Positions 52,280 through 62,700 of a stretch of 64,000 nt of DNA are shown here, one piece after another (the first letter of the stretch is position 1; each line of letters starts with the position of its first letter). Origin of the DNA: Scortum barcoo (taxonomy: Eukaryota > Chordata > Actinopteri > Centrarchiformes > Terapontidae); contig CM041531.1 of assembly GCA_023238725.1 (NCBI GenBank), positions 7,663,113 through 7,727,112 on the forward strand, read 5' to 3'. A program made the translations under genes and the position numbers. The notes below the pieces were generated by a model that worked only from the letters and a program-made list of their open reading frames with translations, was not told the origin of the DNA and ran no database searches.

Positions 52280-55200
52280 CTCCATCTTTGGTAATATCTT
52301 GGTTCCCCCCCTCCCTCCTGACAAGTTCATTCCTTCTCTGTGATTCATGGCTGCGATCTCAACTCTTCAAGATGCACCATGCATACAAAAATCACACAGA
52401 CACACACACAGAAGGTGTGCACAGATTTCAAACAAAGCATGGACACTTCACAGAAGACCATTTTCTTAAATTATTTACATCCACAGACAAAAAAATACAC
52501 CCAACCTGCCCATATTCATCTCATCCCATAGCATACAGAAATGATTTTACATTAGCAGGAAGGTGTTTTAGATCCTTTTCCCCCACACAAAACTGCACCA
52601 AGAACTTTTGGTCGAGCTCTTTCGCTCCTGTTGAAGCCTAAAACGACTGTGCTAAGAAAAATAAATGCTTGTTGTTCATGAGCGATGATGATAACTAAGT
52701 CATCAAAGACTCTGAGCGAGCTAAGCATCTTGACAGAAATAAAAAACGAAGCAGAGACGTCTTTAACCTTTGTTCCTGCTCGCAGCTGTGACAGCCTGTT
52801 GCTGCTGATAAATACAGTTCAACGGAAAGAAAGAGAAGCAGCAAATACAGTCAGATAAGAGAAAACAAACACAGAGTTAAACAGAGAGAAAATAAATAAA
52901 TAAAGATGCTCAAAGAGAGACAGAGACACAGAGAATAGAAATGAGCGCTCCAGTTCAGCATTTATACTGATATCTGACATATTAAGAGCTTGACTGATGA
53001 TAAAAATAGCCATTGTAAGTCCTTATTTTGACACACTGACATCCAACACACTATTATCACTCTATTCAAATGAACTATTCCACAAACTGTACTGTATTTC
53101 TTTGCCCGCTTATTTAAACCCTGTTTCTCACAATGAATCTGTCTTATACACAATGTATGAATTAGAAATTAAACAATTACTTGACAGACAGAAAACTGAA
53201 AACCCAAAACATGGGTGACTCTCTTTTTTAAACAACTTCAACTTAAACTTTAAACAGACGATTGAATATGTTATCTTGGGTTCAGGGAAAATTAGATGTT
53301 TCCACAACTTGCTGAGGTTTCATAAACTAAAAAACTGGACGCTTAATCAAGACAACAATCGTTATAACTGTATTAAAACTATAAAATGAAGGAGACAGAC
53401 AGGCATAGAGAGATATAAAAAAAAAGGGAAAAAAGAAGATGAAGAGACAGAAAAGACAAACAGATAAAGGGAGAAAGACAAAAGAGACACATAAAGAGAG
53501 AGAGAGGAGACGGAGACACACTTCTTAAGTGTCCGTTTAAAGTGCATGAAGTCATATTCTCCACAGGTTGATCCAGTCTGCTTTCCATTTGTCATGTGGG
53601 AGGGAAAAAGTTTCTCCCTCTTCTCCCTGAGTCCTCACACTGTTGTGTCGCTTTTCTCCTACAAAACAATGAAGCCGTGTGTTTGTAGACACGCCCCTCC
53701 TCCAGTGGGAGAGTTTCCCCTCTTTTTTCCTCCTTGTCTCACTGACCTCTCTCATACTTTGTACAGTTTCAAACCTCGCTAACAGCCTCACAGAAAGTCC
53801 GAAATGGCCTTCCCTCTAATCAACTCCTGCTAGTTTATCATCTGGATAGCGCCCCGGTGACGCTATCGCCAGATTGGCTTCTTCGCGGTCAGATCTTGTG
53901 ACCTTTAGGTTACAGGACAGTGTCGGCAATCACTGCTGCTCTCGCGTGCTCTCAGCAGGTACGAGGCGCTCGCCACATATAGGAAAACAATTACTCTACC
54001 TCCCTCCTACCACCGCCACCACCACTGCGCCCTTATGTTCGCCCTCTTTAACAATCTCGAAAGCATCTCTCCTCTCCGACAAGTTCATTTCTCCACCGTG
54101 ATTCATCGGCCTAATCTCAACTCTTCAGGATGCACCGGGCATTTTCGAAATCACACAACACACAGGAGGAGGAGGTCTCGATTTACACACGAGTTATAAA
54201 TCAAATAATCTGCTGGGGACTTCATTTATTGAGTGGAGATATATAGACTTTCCCATTATGTTTTAAAGACTGAAAAAAAAAACTCCGCACTCACTGAGAA
54301 TCTGCAGTCAACACCCACACCTGAGTGTTTTCTCCCTCAAAATTCAACATGGACAAAAGCAAAAGACGACTTAAAAATAATTTCCATCTGACATGAAATA
54401 AAAAACCATCTTATCTACTTGAGTACATCACATTAATATCATAACATTATTATCATTGATCATGTTTATTTCAATGACTGTCTTTGAACATTCATTCAGA
54501 AAGGACATTTTGTTTTCAAATGAAACTGAAATGAAAACAAGATGTCCTTTCTGAATGAATGTTCAGACTATTATTTAATTTTTTAAAGATATAAATTCAG
54601 CTGTCCCGATTTTACAGGTAGGCAATTACAAGTACGTTTTTGTTTTTTTTTATTATTGAAATTTCGGTTGTCAAGGATTTATATCTGGGGCAGACAGCTG
54701 TTGCGTATTAAAAATGATTTAAACAGAACTACTTGCTCCTTCACGAATACTAAATATAAATACATCTGGTGGGAACTGGCTATGTTTTGGCATCAGCCTC
54801 GTCTCAATCTGAAAATATCTGGCTGTGCCGAATGCTTGTGGACCTGTCACCGGTGAAAAGTGGATAATGCCAAAGATGACGCATGCTCTTGAAAAGCTTA
54901 TACGACACAAACATTTGAGCTGCGCCCACAGTGGTGGGCATGCATAAATTTACCACGCTGAAATGTGTGGATGAGGGCCTGAGCGGTGTGTGTTTTGTCC
55001 CTGAGTGTGTGAGCACTACAGTGTTTCTGTGTGTTTGTATTTTGAGCCGGTTTGACTTCCATGCAGGTAAGAAGACCCTGTTCAGTGTACCGAGCGTGCC
55101 GAATAATATATGGGCAGACACGCTCCGACTGTATGGAAGTTTTTGTTTTGACTGAACTGAGCACAATCGAGGCTGACACCGTGGCCTTGGTTGGTCCTCA

Positions 55201-58200
55201 GCGTGTCTGTGCAGCTCCACAATGTCCTTCTTAACAAAGTACTACTTGTGAAAGTTGTAAACAGTGTCCCACATTTACTTTTTGGTTTATTTTGCAGCTG
55301 GAGAACAAAATCCAATGAACTCAGTGACCAAATAAATTGATGTACATCCTGTTGAACAGTATGTAAAATCCTCATAATGGTTTGTTAACAGAATGCATCA
55401 GTGTGAGTATGTGTTATTGAGTAGAGTTTTATTTAAAAATTCACTCATTTACCTCGGTGATGGAGGTTAATTTGTAAGTCTTTTATGGCTTCACATCTGC
55501 TCGGGATCACCGCATCTGAAAAATATTTTGTTTCTTCCACCAACACCCGAGTTAGCCATCTGGCTGGAGACAGGAGAGAAAGTTCTCCAGAGTACAAGAA
55601 TAATAGACAGCAAGTAAGTAAGCCTGTGTGATAGAGACCCAGAGGTTCCTTTTGTTTTGTATGTGGGCAGCTGGTGGCCTACGGTGGCCCACAGGGACAA
55701 AGAAGAGCATATTCCCTGAACAGAAGTTCACTCCCTGAGGCGATTTGACTCTTGCATAATAAACATTTGACACTTGAGGTACATTTTGTCTTTAGTTTTA
55801 TGGTTTTCTTTGTGTTATTTTCATCTATTTAGGTTATCTGGCTCTTAAACTGCAAACTTTAAGGTATATTTAGTCTTTAGCTCATCCTGGTATTTGGTAT
55901 TTTGTGTATTTTAAAATGTATTTATTGAGATTGATTGTTTGATCAACAGTATTTGTTGACTAGATTTTATTTTTTAATAGTACCATCTATTTTTATCTTG
56001 TGGCAAATTAGTGAAACTAAAATTGATCACAAAATTAAATTTGTCCTCTGAGGATTTAAGGTGGTGGCATGAAAAGAAAATCACTAATTGCTTGTGTGTG
56101 TGTCACATTTATAAAAACTATTAATAGAAAATTCTTATAACCCCTCTGTTCAATTTTGTTTAGTCGCACAGACCAGATGCTTCCTGTTTCACACACTTCT
56201 TTTGTCCACCAGTGAGCAGCTTCCATTATCTCCCTCTCTCCGCTGACGTGATCTCTTACCACTCGCAGTAGCCTCCTCTGCTCCTTGAAGGTGGCACAGC
56301 AGCCCAGCACGCCTGTTACCATGACGATGGCTCCAGCCAGGACCAGTATGTAGGCGGAGGCAGCGTAGGTCTTGGAGGAGAGGAGGCTGATGTAGTCGCT
56401 CTTCTCAACCAAGGTCCAAACACCCACCGCCATCACGACGCCCCCTGCCAACTGGGAGAAGAGCACACAATTAAGAGCGCGATCTCTGCCCGGCGACCGG
56501 CCCGCTGCGACAGAACCGGGAGCACAAAAACGGCACACTGTACTACACAGAGGAGACAAAACCTGACAAAAGGGGTTTAAATTATTTATCACCCGTGTCT
56601 GCTTCAAAGTGACAAAGGAGGAGTCTGAAATTAATGCCTTTCAAAGCTTGAATGTGAGCTGATAAAAACGACCACACGAGATAATCTAATCTTGAATGAG
56701 TTTGTGACGCAAGATAATTGTGAATGAGCCAACTGGAGCTGCTCAGGTCAGTAATCCAGGCCTGCTACATTGACAGGTTTTATAAAAATATAAACTCAGA
56801 TACAGCTGCAGCTTGGTCAAATAATTATTAAGTTGATTTGATTTGAATTAATAACTGAATTGAAAAAAATTATATTCTGCAACTTTGATCATTTTTCACT
56901 ATCTCTCATTTTTCATTCATCAGCCTCTCAAGAGAGGATTTTCTGCTCATGTTTGTCATGATAGTAAATGTAATATTTTTGGGGTCTGGAGCTAATTGAA
57001 GGTATCACTCTGGGCTCTGTGAAACTAGGAATAGTGTTTTTTCACAGCTTTTCTTTTTTAGACTGCAATAAAAGATTAATCGAGTCAGATTTATGATAAA
57101 TAAAATAATTGTTAGTACCTAAAGTCTGCTTTTTCTTTCCCACAATTGTTGGTTGAGGAATGGGAGTTTTTTTAAAAAAGGTTTTGAGATGCAGGACTTA
57201 AACCCTACAGAGCAATCATGGGGTTTAAAGTCTGGGGAATTACAAAGCATCAAGTGAATCCTTAAGCCCACAGGATAAAATAACTGTAATCACAAACCAG
57301 CAATAAAAGTCAGCCTTTCAATCCGGCATATTACTGCCATACTCAGACATCTCCGGCATTATCTAAGCTAACAGATCAAGAGGATACAAGGAAAAATCAA
57401 ATTAATAAGATATCACAATGACGAGTCAGCAGATGGTGCAGCGCTGCAACAGAAATCTGTCGTGGTGCCAAAGCCATCAATCTAACAGCCTGCCTAATTT
57501 AGATTTAATTTATAAGAGAAGACGATGTCCACAGAAGCTAGACACTGAGTCAGACTGTACCACACCCAGAGACAGGAAACACCCAGAATAACAGTGTGGA
57601 GCAAAAATATGTCAATCAACACTTACTATTACTTTGTTATAGAATAAATACAGTGCTGAAAAAAAGTGCCATTTACTCACAAAGAGGGGTAAGTAGCTTT
57701 TTAACCTTCTGTTATAAATCTGTGCATGTTCATTATTATATCATGTTTCTTGTAATTCTCACTTTCGTTAGTTAATAGGAGCATTTCAGACGATAACCTG
57801 ATAACTACACATGCCTAATAACCCATGTTTTCTTCTCATGACCAATAAAATCGGTAGTTATACATAGGCCCCTGATGTGAAATACGAGTAGTTCATTGTT
57901 AATCAAACAATAGTCTTTTAAATTCAATATTTATTATTATTAAATTCAAATTAATTTTAAATTCAAATCTAATTGTTGTTCATTTTTGTTTTGTTTTTTT
58001 ACATAGAGCATTTCCCAACTCTCCAAAAAAAATCATCTTGCTTCCCACAAAGGCAGCCCAGCCCTGAGAGCCGAACACAGTTCAGTCTTTGCAGTAATAA
58101 CTCTGTGTGGTGACCGCGATGCTTTCTGCATCTGCTGTTGAAACTCAAATGAACCTCAGGAATTAGGGAATCTTTTTCAAGTGTTGCTGAAAGCTGCACA

Positions 58201-61082
58201 AGACAAATTCAAACATTGGGGACCTCCAGTGGCAGCAAGAGGTATAAATTGGAAGAAGTTGAAAGAAAAACTGCATGTAATCTCAGCTTCAGTGAACCTG
58301 CCCATTCATTCATTCATTCATTCATTCATGAGATCTGGAGATTTTTTTCTAAAATGTGAATATCATGTCAAAAAACAAACAGAAAGTAACCAATATTGAT
58401 TAAGGCATGTAGAACAAATCTCTTTGTTGAATAATACAGTTTCTATTTCAGTGTCTTCATGCACAAACATTTTGCGTATTTATTTAATTTTGTGCATTTT
58501 ACCTAATCATTAAATCAGTGTCAGTGCAAGATATCACTGGTGCCACAATAAATGCTGTGTTTAAATGGCAACACACTGCTCTGTTCACTCAAAGTCATGT
58601 CCTTGGCCTTCAAGATCAAAAGGTTTGTTTGTGTTCACAAAGACAGCAGATATGTATTTAAAGGTCTGATGGCTTTGAGTTCGTTATCTGGAGTGTAGCT
58701 GTTGGTGCGTGAATTGTAAAGTTTTCATCAGATTGTGTTCAGAAAATGTTTTATTAATCCCAAAATCGTACAAATAACTTGGACCTAAAACCACAAAAAG
58801 AAGGAATGTGTAATATCTTTTTCTTTTATTTTATAGTGATGATAAATCGATGAACCCAAAATCAACATGGCAAAAAAAAAAAAAAAAACTTAGACTGTAC
58901 CTTAAAATACATCACCTGGTCCACTAATATTATTTTCAAGTTTCCTTGAAACTTGACTTCTCCTCAAATTCTATCAAATCGACAGCGTATCAAAAAAAAA
59001 AAAAAAAAAAGTCCTGAGGTAAATGGACAGCTGCCATTCAGCAAAATACTTTACTGTGTTTATTTTGTTGTCTAAAGTTCAGTCCAGAAATATTTTGTCC
59101 TTGCAGTAGCTCTAATGTATGTAGCTACACTGAAATATTTCGATTTTTTATTTTTTTCCCCCCAAACTAATTTCGTCAAAAGATTTGATTTGGTCCTGGA
59201 TTATCCATACGATTGTAGCTCTGGCATCTGGCATACTGTTTGTCTGCCAATTTCAGGGAGATCTGATTCGTTGGCAGACAGATGATCATCACATATGGGC
59301 AGAGCCATAAGTGCGACTTCACACCGAGCATGAGTGAGAATGAGACAGACATCCTTCCTTTGCCGAAAGTGACGCTGCCGCACTGATGTCGGGCTTTTTA
59401 CACGGCACGATCCAAAAAGATGAAATCAGTTATTTGTTGTTCCTCCTCCTGGAACATCACATTCTTGACACTGGAAACTTCGGGGGAAAATCGAGCTCTG
59501 AATGCATCTTCTGTGTCCTCTGTAAAACTATGCAACTTGGCTTTGATTCTCTGAGCTGAAATAGCAGCAGGCATTTATCTGCTGCCTGAATAAAAAGGCT
59601 TTGTTGGAGGGTTCAGAAAGAGTGTTATCAGCCAATGCTTCCTATTTATACCGTATAAAAAGCTAATTATTCATATCACCACAGGAACATACTGTGTGCA
59701 TGTGTATTACTGTAAACACTATTTTTTTCACAGCTTTGGTTTGTTAAAAGCTGAAATATCCTCTCCTTTATCAGGAATTGGGTTTGAGGTGTTTTCTGAA
59801 TTGCTTCTAGTTGAATCAATATCACAATTTGGGCCGCTCGGGGCTCCGATAAATGACCGAGACCTCTGTGTTGATCCCCCTGGCTTCTTTTATTCCAAAA
59901 CATCAGTTAGACAGATTTGTTTTCATTGGGTTTAAGCAGTGGACTTGGCACACATCAGAAATACCAGCAACACTGTCAAGTCATGCACACAGCTCACATC
60001 AACAGACAGACTGGAGTGGAAATGAGGTAAAAATTTCACATTTTAATAAATCCATCAAGCTAACACATCAGACTATCCATAAAGTCTATTTTTAATAAAC
60101 GTTTAGTCAAATTAATCCGCAATTAAACTCCATGTCTCAGCTGAAGTGTGGACGCTCTGCATTAATGAAAATCTGATTGGTTGTGTAACTAATTTTGAAA
60201 TCATGTGAATGGAAAAGTAAAAGGAAAGTTCCTTCTTCATTTCAAAGCAATCAAAGAGGGACACATTTGCTAAAATCCAGTGTGACAGGCAGACATTTTA
60301 CAGTTTAAAAGAAAAATTCTGGCTTATTACCATTTGGGTTTTACTGTTGTAGTTTCATTTCAGGCACCCGTTGTGATAAAACACTCACTAAAGTGTTCGC
60401 TGACATCTGGGAACACGACAGAATCACGGCCAGACAATTAAACAGGTTGTAAACAGTCATTAAACATAATTTTTGTACCTATCTTGCCAGATTATCTAAA
60501 ACACTTAATTTGGAGGTAAAACTCAAAATGAGTGAGACTGAATTCTGCAAGTACAAAACTATGGCAAATACAGAAGTTGAACCAGGTCTGTAAACTGTGG
60601 TGCTTAAAACCCAGAGTTTGTTAAATAATTTTACTGTTCTCCTTTGTTTAATCTTCCAAATAAAGACAGTTTGGCTAACCTGTGTGTGCTTGTGCGCCAG
60701 TTTTTCTTAACCTCACTGTTCCAAGATCTCAGCAATTATCTTGGTGAGTAAAATCTCATTATAACCCCAAAAAAAAAAAATCACGAAAAACCAAAAATGA
60801 CGACCGAGCCAACAGACAAAATAGCTGGGTTGTATGACAACTTTCGTATGCACATCATGAATGTTTTAAGACGCATCTGCATTCTGGAGATACTTGGCCC
60901 AAAGCACACACGTGTTTGAGAAGCACTTCAGACCCACACGAGCACTTTGGTAATGAAATCCTTCATGCAGGCCCAACAATGCCAGAATGGAAACTTACCC
61001 AGAAGAGAAAGTTGAAAGTGAACAGGACGTATTTCAGGCAGATGGTTCCGCATGTTTCCTTTTTCTCCTCATAGACCCCCAT
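42494..61082 (-). CDS. cd151: CD151 tetraspanin, seven coding exons, complete
   Basis: Complete coding region in seven exons; splicing at GT-AG sites gives 84+192+75+105+159+87+60 nt, or 253 residues plus a TAA stop. All introns are phase 0. CD151 is a plasma-membrane tetraspanin that binds laminin-binding integrins (alpha3beta1, alpha6beta1, alpha6beta4) and organises them in tetraspanin-rich domains, supporting adhesion, hemidesmosomes and migration. Seen: TM1 about residues 18-40, TM2 about 60-80, TM3 about 93-113, large extracellular loop about 114-221, TM4 about 222-243. Juxtamembrane cysteines C11, C15, C79, C80, C242 and C243 match known palmitoylation sites. The loop has CCG (155-157), PDSCC (181-185), C192 and C208, and an N-S-S sequon at N159. 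YRSL (245-248) fits a YxxPhi sorting motif. Identity is from recalled human CD151, same length and exon breaks. Teleosts may carry duplicates, so the exact ohnologue is not settled. Confidence 0.96.
42672..42758 (-). CDS. cd151: cd151 coding exon 6 (residues 206-234)
   Basis: 29 codons from GGAGGCTGC after a TTTATTTAG acceptor to CAG|GTGAGC. It encodes the last loop cysteine (GGC, C208), the membrane-proximal helix (ITKLEKFILDHLK) and most of TM4 (IIGAVGVGIACVQ). Separated by only 240 bp from exon 5 and 118 bp from exon 7. Confidence 0.95.
42999..43157 (-). CDS. cd151: cd151 coding exon 5 (residues 153-205)
   Basis: 53 codons between a CCTGTCAG acceptor and a GAG|GTGAGA donor. It carries the core of the large extracellular loop: CCG at 155-157, sequon N159-S-S, PDSCC at 181-185 and C192. 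The integrin-contact tripeptide known in human CD151 as QRD194-196 reads RRD here. The end, DHPSNIYKVE, is nearly the human sequence. Confidence 0.96.
43301..44115. mobile_element. MITE-like element with long inverted ends, in a cd151 intron
   Basis: Left end from about 43301 (GGAATAGTTTGATATTAAGG, later AGACTAGAAACAAGGTG and AATAGCTAGC). Right end about 43980-44110 carries the reverse-complement-type sequence (CCCAGTCTTTTTGCTAAGC, then CAACTCTCAGCAAGAAAG). I recognise both as the two ends of a repeat family common in teleosts. The copy is diverged and its outer right end is poorly preserved. The central part includes the segment 43661-43764 that recurs at 33393-33507. Family name not assigned. 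Confidence 0.5.
43661..43764. repeat. Dispersed repeat, copy B
   Basis: Second copy of the repeat at 33393-33507, inside the cd151 intron between coding exons 4 and 5. The pair shows the family is mobile or was mobile. It sits between the inverted ends of the element at 43301-44115, so it is probably internal sequence of that family. Confidence 0.55.
44655..44759 (-). CDS. cd151: cd151 coding exon 4 (residues 118-152)
   Basis: 35 codons from TTGAGTGAG after a TCTGAACAG acceptor to a GAG|GTAAGT donor. It encodes the first, helical part of the large extracellular loop (LSEELKQNLRETMTQKY, then HEQITRAVDKLQQE). Same length as the human exon, with the conserved LQQE end that leads into the CCG motif of the next exon. 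Confidence 0.95.
45110..45252. repeat. G/A-rich low-complexity tract with poly-G
   Basis: GAGAGGAGGGGAGGGCAGCG and similar strings, ending in GGATGTGGGGGGGGGGTTT. Guanine clusters on the plus strand could form a quadruplex; this is the template side of cd151 transcription in reverse sense, so the pre-mRNA would carry the C-rich strand. Confidence 0.7.
46461..46485. repeat. Interstitial telomere-like (CCCTAA)4 tract
   Basis: CTAACCCTAACCCTAACCC and one more unit, perfect over 25 bases, inside the cd151 intron between coding exons 3 and 4. Vertebrate telomere motif in an internal position. Confidence 0.9.
47937..48011 (-). CDS. cd151: cd151 coding exon 3 (residues 93-117)
   Basis: 25 codons between a pyrimidine-rich CTCCCCAG acceptor and a GTAATG donor. 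It encodes TM3, starting YFVLLLCIFLLEILAG and ending in YYQQ, with the glutamate at residue 103 that is typical of TM3 in tetraspanins. Residue 99 is cysteine where recalled human CD151 has isoleucine. Confidence 0.95.
49210..49328. repeat. Probable interspersed repeat fragment
   Basis: The run GATTTATTGCAGGGCTGATG, then TGTATTACACTGTGCAGGTG and TAACTAATAAACTGGC, resembles a common fish repeat end (…TACTGTATTAGACTGTACAGGTGTACCTAATAAAGTGGCC). It lies in the largest cd151 intron. Confidence 0.4.
50378..50430. repeat. (AC)26 microsatellite
   Basis: 53 uninterrupted bases of AC in a cd151 intron. Long and perfect, so probably variable in length between individuals. Confidence 0.97.
52230..52276. 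repeat. (CA)23 microsatellite
   Basis: 47 uninterrupted bases of CA in a cd151 intron, preceded by short imperfect CA units. Confidence 0.97.
52319..52400. repeat. Diverged duplicate, copy 1
   Basis: GACAAGTTCATT, GTGATTCATGGC, ATCTCAACTCTTCAAGATGC and ATCACAC in order. The same order of blocks returns at 54078-54159 with about three-quarters of positions matching by eye. Both follow a pyrimidine-rich CCTCCCTCCT stretch. Confidence 0.6.
53384..53522. repeat. Purine-rich (GA/AAG) low-complexity tract
   Basis: About 140 bases that are almost all purine on the plus strand, with AGAGAGAGAGAGGAGA near the right end. Candidate for triplex or non-B structure. Open frames on the minus strand here are low-complexity artefacts. 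Confidence 0.8.
54078..54159. repeat. Diverged duplicate, copy 2
   Basis: Partner of 52319-52400 in direct orientation 1.7 kb away, within the same cd151 intron. Shares GACAAGTTCATT, GTGATTCATCGGC, ATCTCAACTCTTCAGGATGC and AATCACACAA. Confidence 0.6.
54486..54564. repeat. Near-perfect inverted repeat, 33-bp arms, 13-nt loop
   Basis: Left arm 54486-54518 (starts GAACATTCATTCAGAAAGGA) pairs with 54532-54564 (ends CTTTCTGAATGAATGTTC) with one mismatch (T versus C opposite). Loop AATGAAACTGAAA. A further GTCT/AGAC pairing extends the stem past a two-base bulge. Lies in the largest cd151 intron. Could be a small foldback element, a young inverted duplication or a small-RNA hairpin. It is too perfect for a typical conserved microRNA precursor. 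Confidence 0.9.
56260..56451 (-). CDS. cd151: cd151 coding exon 2 (residues 29-92)
   Basis: 64 codons between a TCTCCCAG acceptor and a GTAAGA donor. It encodes the rest of TM1, the small extracellular loop (residues around KSDYISLLSS) and TM2, ending in the GCCATFKE segment where C79 and C80 sit at the cytosolic face. The block MAVGVWTL and the block VMVTGVLGCCATFKE are near-identical to human CD151, and the exon length is the same as in human. Confidence 0.97.
56452..60998 (-). other. cd151: cd151 intron between coding exons 1 and 2
   Basis: 4.5 kb. Contents seen: poly-A runs at 58872-58888 and 58992-59010, an (ATTC)n tract near 58303-58329, and AT-rich filler. The stretch 57400-57560 is non-repetitive and more balanced in base composition. 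No coding exon of another gene was recognised on either strand. Confidence 0.8.
58303..58329. repeat. (CATT)n tetranucleotide tract
   Basis: Six to seven units of CATT in the cd151 intron between coding exons 1 and 2. Confidence 0.9.
60999..61082 (-). CDS. cd151: cd151 coding exon 1 (residues 1-28)
   Basis: Begins MGVYEEKKETCGTICLKY and ends in FW just before a GTAAG donor. It encodes the cytosolic N terminus, with palmitoylation-type cysteines C11 and C15, and the first half of TM1. The ATG lies one base inside the exon: a TTTTTACAG acceptor precedes C-ATG, so the exon itself starts at 61083 and at least one non-coding exon must lie upstream. Start choice is firm because residue spacing to both cysteines matches human CD151. 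Confidence 0.95.
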
Positions 61083-61083
61083 G

Positions 61084-62542
61084 CTGTAAAAAGACAGCAG
61101 ACTTTAGATAGTGTACGTTCATTTCAAACAGTGTGTGTATATACAATAAACACTCAAAATTGAGAAATATGAAGTAGTTTTTCAACACAATAACTATCAA
61201 TTACTATCTAATTACTATCTAAGCACAAAAAGCTGCACATAAAGATACACGCTAAACTTGCAAAATCAACTTAGTAATGATCAAATTATAAGTAAATACC
61301 AGTACGAGTCTGAGTGAGCATTTGATGCCAACTTCAGCAATCCTCAGTGAAACCAACACTTTTCTGTTGGTTAAAGTTAAAGTCAGCCTTACTTCTGCAA
61401 TAAACATCTTTCTACACATGATGTGTCAACATAATCTATATTACATTCAGAGTCTATGAAACTACACACGGAAATAAGCACAGTAGATTTGACAGGTTAT
61501 GTTTTAGAAAGTTAAAAGTCTTTTTAAGTAAAGTAAAGAATAATCTAACTGAGATAGGTCCACAACTAACAATTATCTTTATTATCTGTTCATATTCTGG
61601 TTATTCTATTTTTCATTATAATTATTTAGTATAGAAAATATTGTGAAACTTTATTAGTATGAAATACTGTTAATCAAAATATAGTCAAATTTACTGTCAT
61701 ACATGACAAGGAAAAGCAGAAAAGCCTCATATGACAGTAAAACCAGAGGATATTTGGCATTTTTGATAAAACAAATAAACCCTTAATCTCCATGAAACAA
61801 TTAATCAATTAACAGTGTGGTTGCAGATTAATGTTGCAGCCCTAAACTGAATGATGCCCCGACGTTTCCACAGTCATATAAAGCAACTCCAACACAAACA
61901 AGCGAAATAAGCACAATGCGGGCTTTTAGCTGGCATGGAGGACACAGAGCCTGAAATAAAAACCAACCTCTCTCTCTCTTTACTGTGAGGCGCTTTTAAC
62001 AAATGAGATGTTACAGGGCTAATGCCGAGCATGGGGGAGTCAGCGTCAGATCAGCAGTGTAGGCAGAACCGCTGAGCTGAGTTATTACATGTGTATGCAG
62101 AGAGATCCATGACTAAGCACTGAGTAGGAGCCGAGAGTCGGCCAACGGCTGGAAATTAAAACCACCCGCTTCCCCCGGGTGCCTGGTACCAACATCCAAC
62201 ACCTCTACAAGCAAAATCCTCTTCTTTTAACAGCAAATGAACATTTTCAGCAGGCCGCGCTAAGTAAATCAGCTCGAGAGAGACGGCTTAAGGTTAAAAA
62301 TGACTGTTTGAAATTGATTTGAGTGGATAAAAACGTCACTCTTATCTCTAGCTTATCCCAACAATCTCTGTATTTAAACAGCAGTACCTACAGTTAGTTT
62401 TAACCACAAACATACCAAACACGACTCTCAAGTTTGCAAGATTTATAGTTCCTATCGTAGCACACAATGAACCTGCTGCCTTCGTGTAATCTTTGCTCCT
62501 AAAAGTCTCACATCACTTCGTCTTCTACTTCTTTTTTCTTAC
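61084..62542 (-). other. cd151: Inferred 5' intron of cd151
   Basis: Lies between the candidate non-coding exon and the exon holding the start codon. AT-rich in the middle; a C/G-richer patch at 62150-62200 (CTTCCCCCGGGTGCCTGG). No other gene seen. Confidence 0.4.
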
Positions 62543-62700
62543 CCTACAATTTTCTTGGCTGACTTGGCCGTCAAGCCTGAACTCGCCCTCCTCCGACTGC
62601 CTCTTATCAAACTCCTCTTCCACTCCTGACTCTCCTGGCTGTTTCCCCCACCGACACAAACTCTACTGTCAATTCAGACGAGAGCGCGCATGAATGAGCA
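62543..62700 (-). other. cd151: Candidate non-coding first exon of cd151
   Basis: Coding exon 1 starts at a splice acceptor, so an upstream non-coding exon is required. About 1.46 kb upstream a purine-rich, GC-richer stretch on the minus strand ends in a strong donor (GTAGG|GTAAGAAA). If transcription starts near 62700 the leader would contain a tiny upstream ORF, ATG-CGC-GCT-CTC-GTC-TGA. The upstream limit is a guess, no TATA box was seen, and the true first exon could lie outside the window. Confidence 0.3.

Larger units (their letters stand above)
48012..56259 (-). other. cd151: cd151 intron between coding exons 2 and 3
   Basis: 8.2 kb, the largest intron. It holds two long (CA)n tracts (50378-50430, 52230-52276), purine-rich strings (52827-52935, 53384-53522), a 33-bp-arm inverted repeat (54486-54564), a diverged duplicate pair (52319-52400 and 54078-54159) and a probable repeat fragment near 49210-49328. 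No embedded gene recognised. Confidence 0.8.

Noticed and set aside
53327..53595. Hydrophobic Ser/Phe/Leu-rich minus-strand frames resembling membrane proteins
   Set aside because: They are the complement of a purine-rich low-complexity tract.
56056..56607. 183-codon minus-strand open frame taken as one protein
   Set aside because: Only 56260-56451 is coding (cd151 exon 2); the rest is read-through into introns past a clear donor and acceptor.
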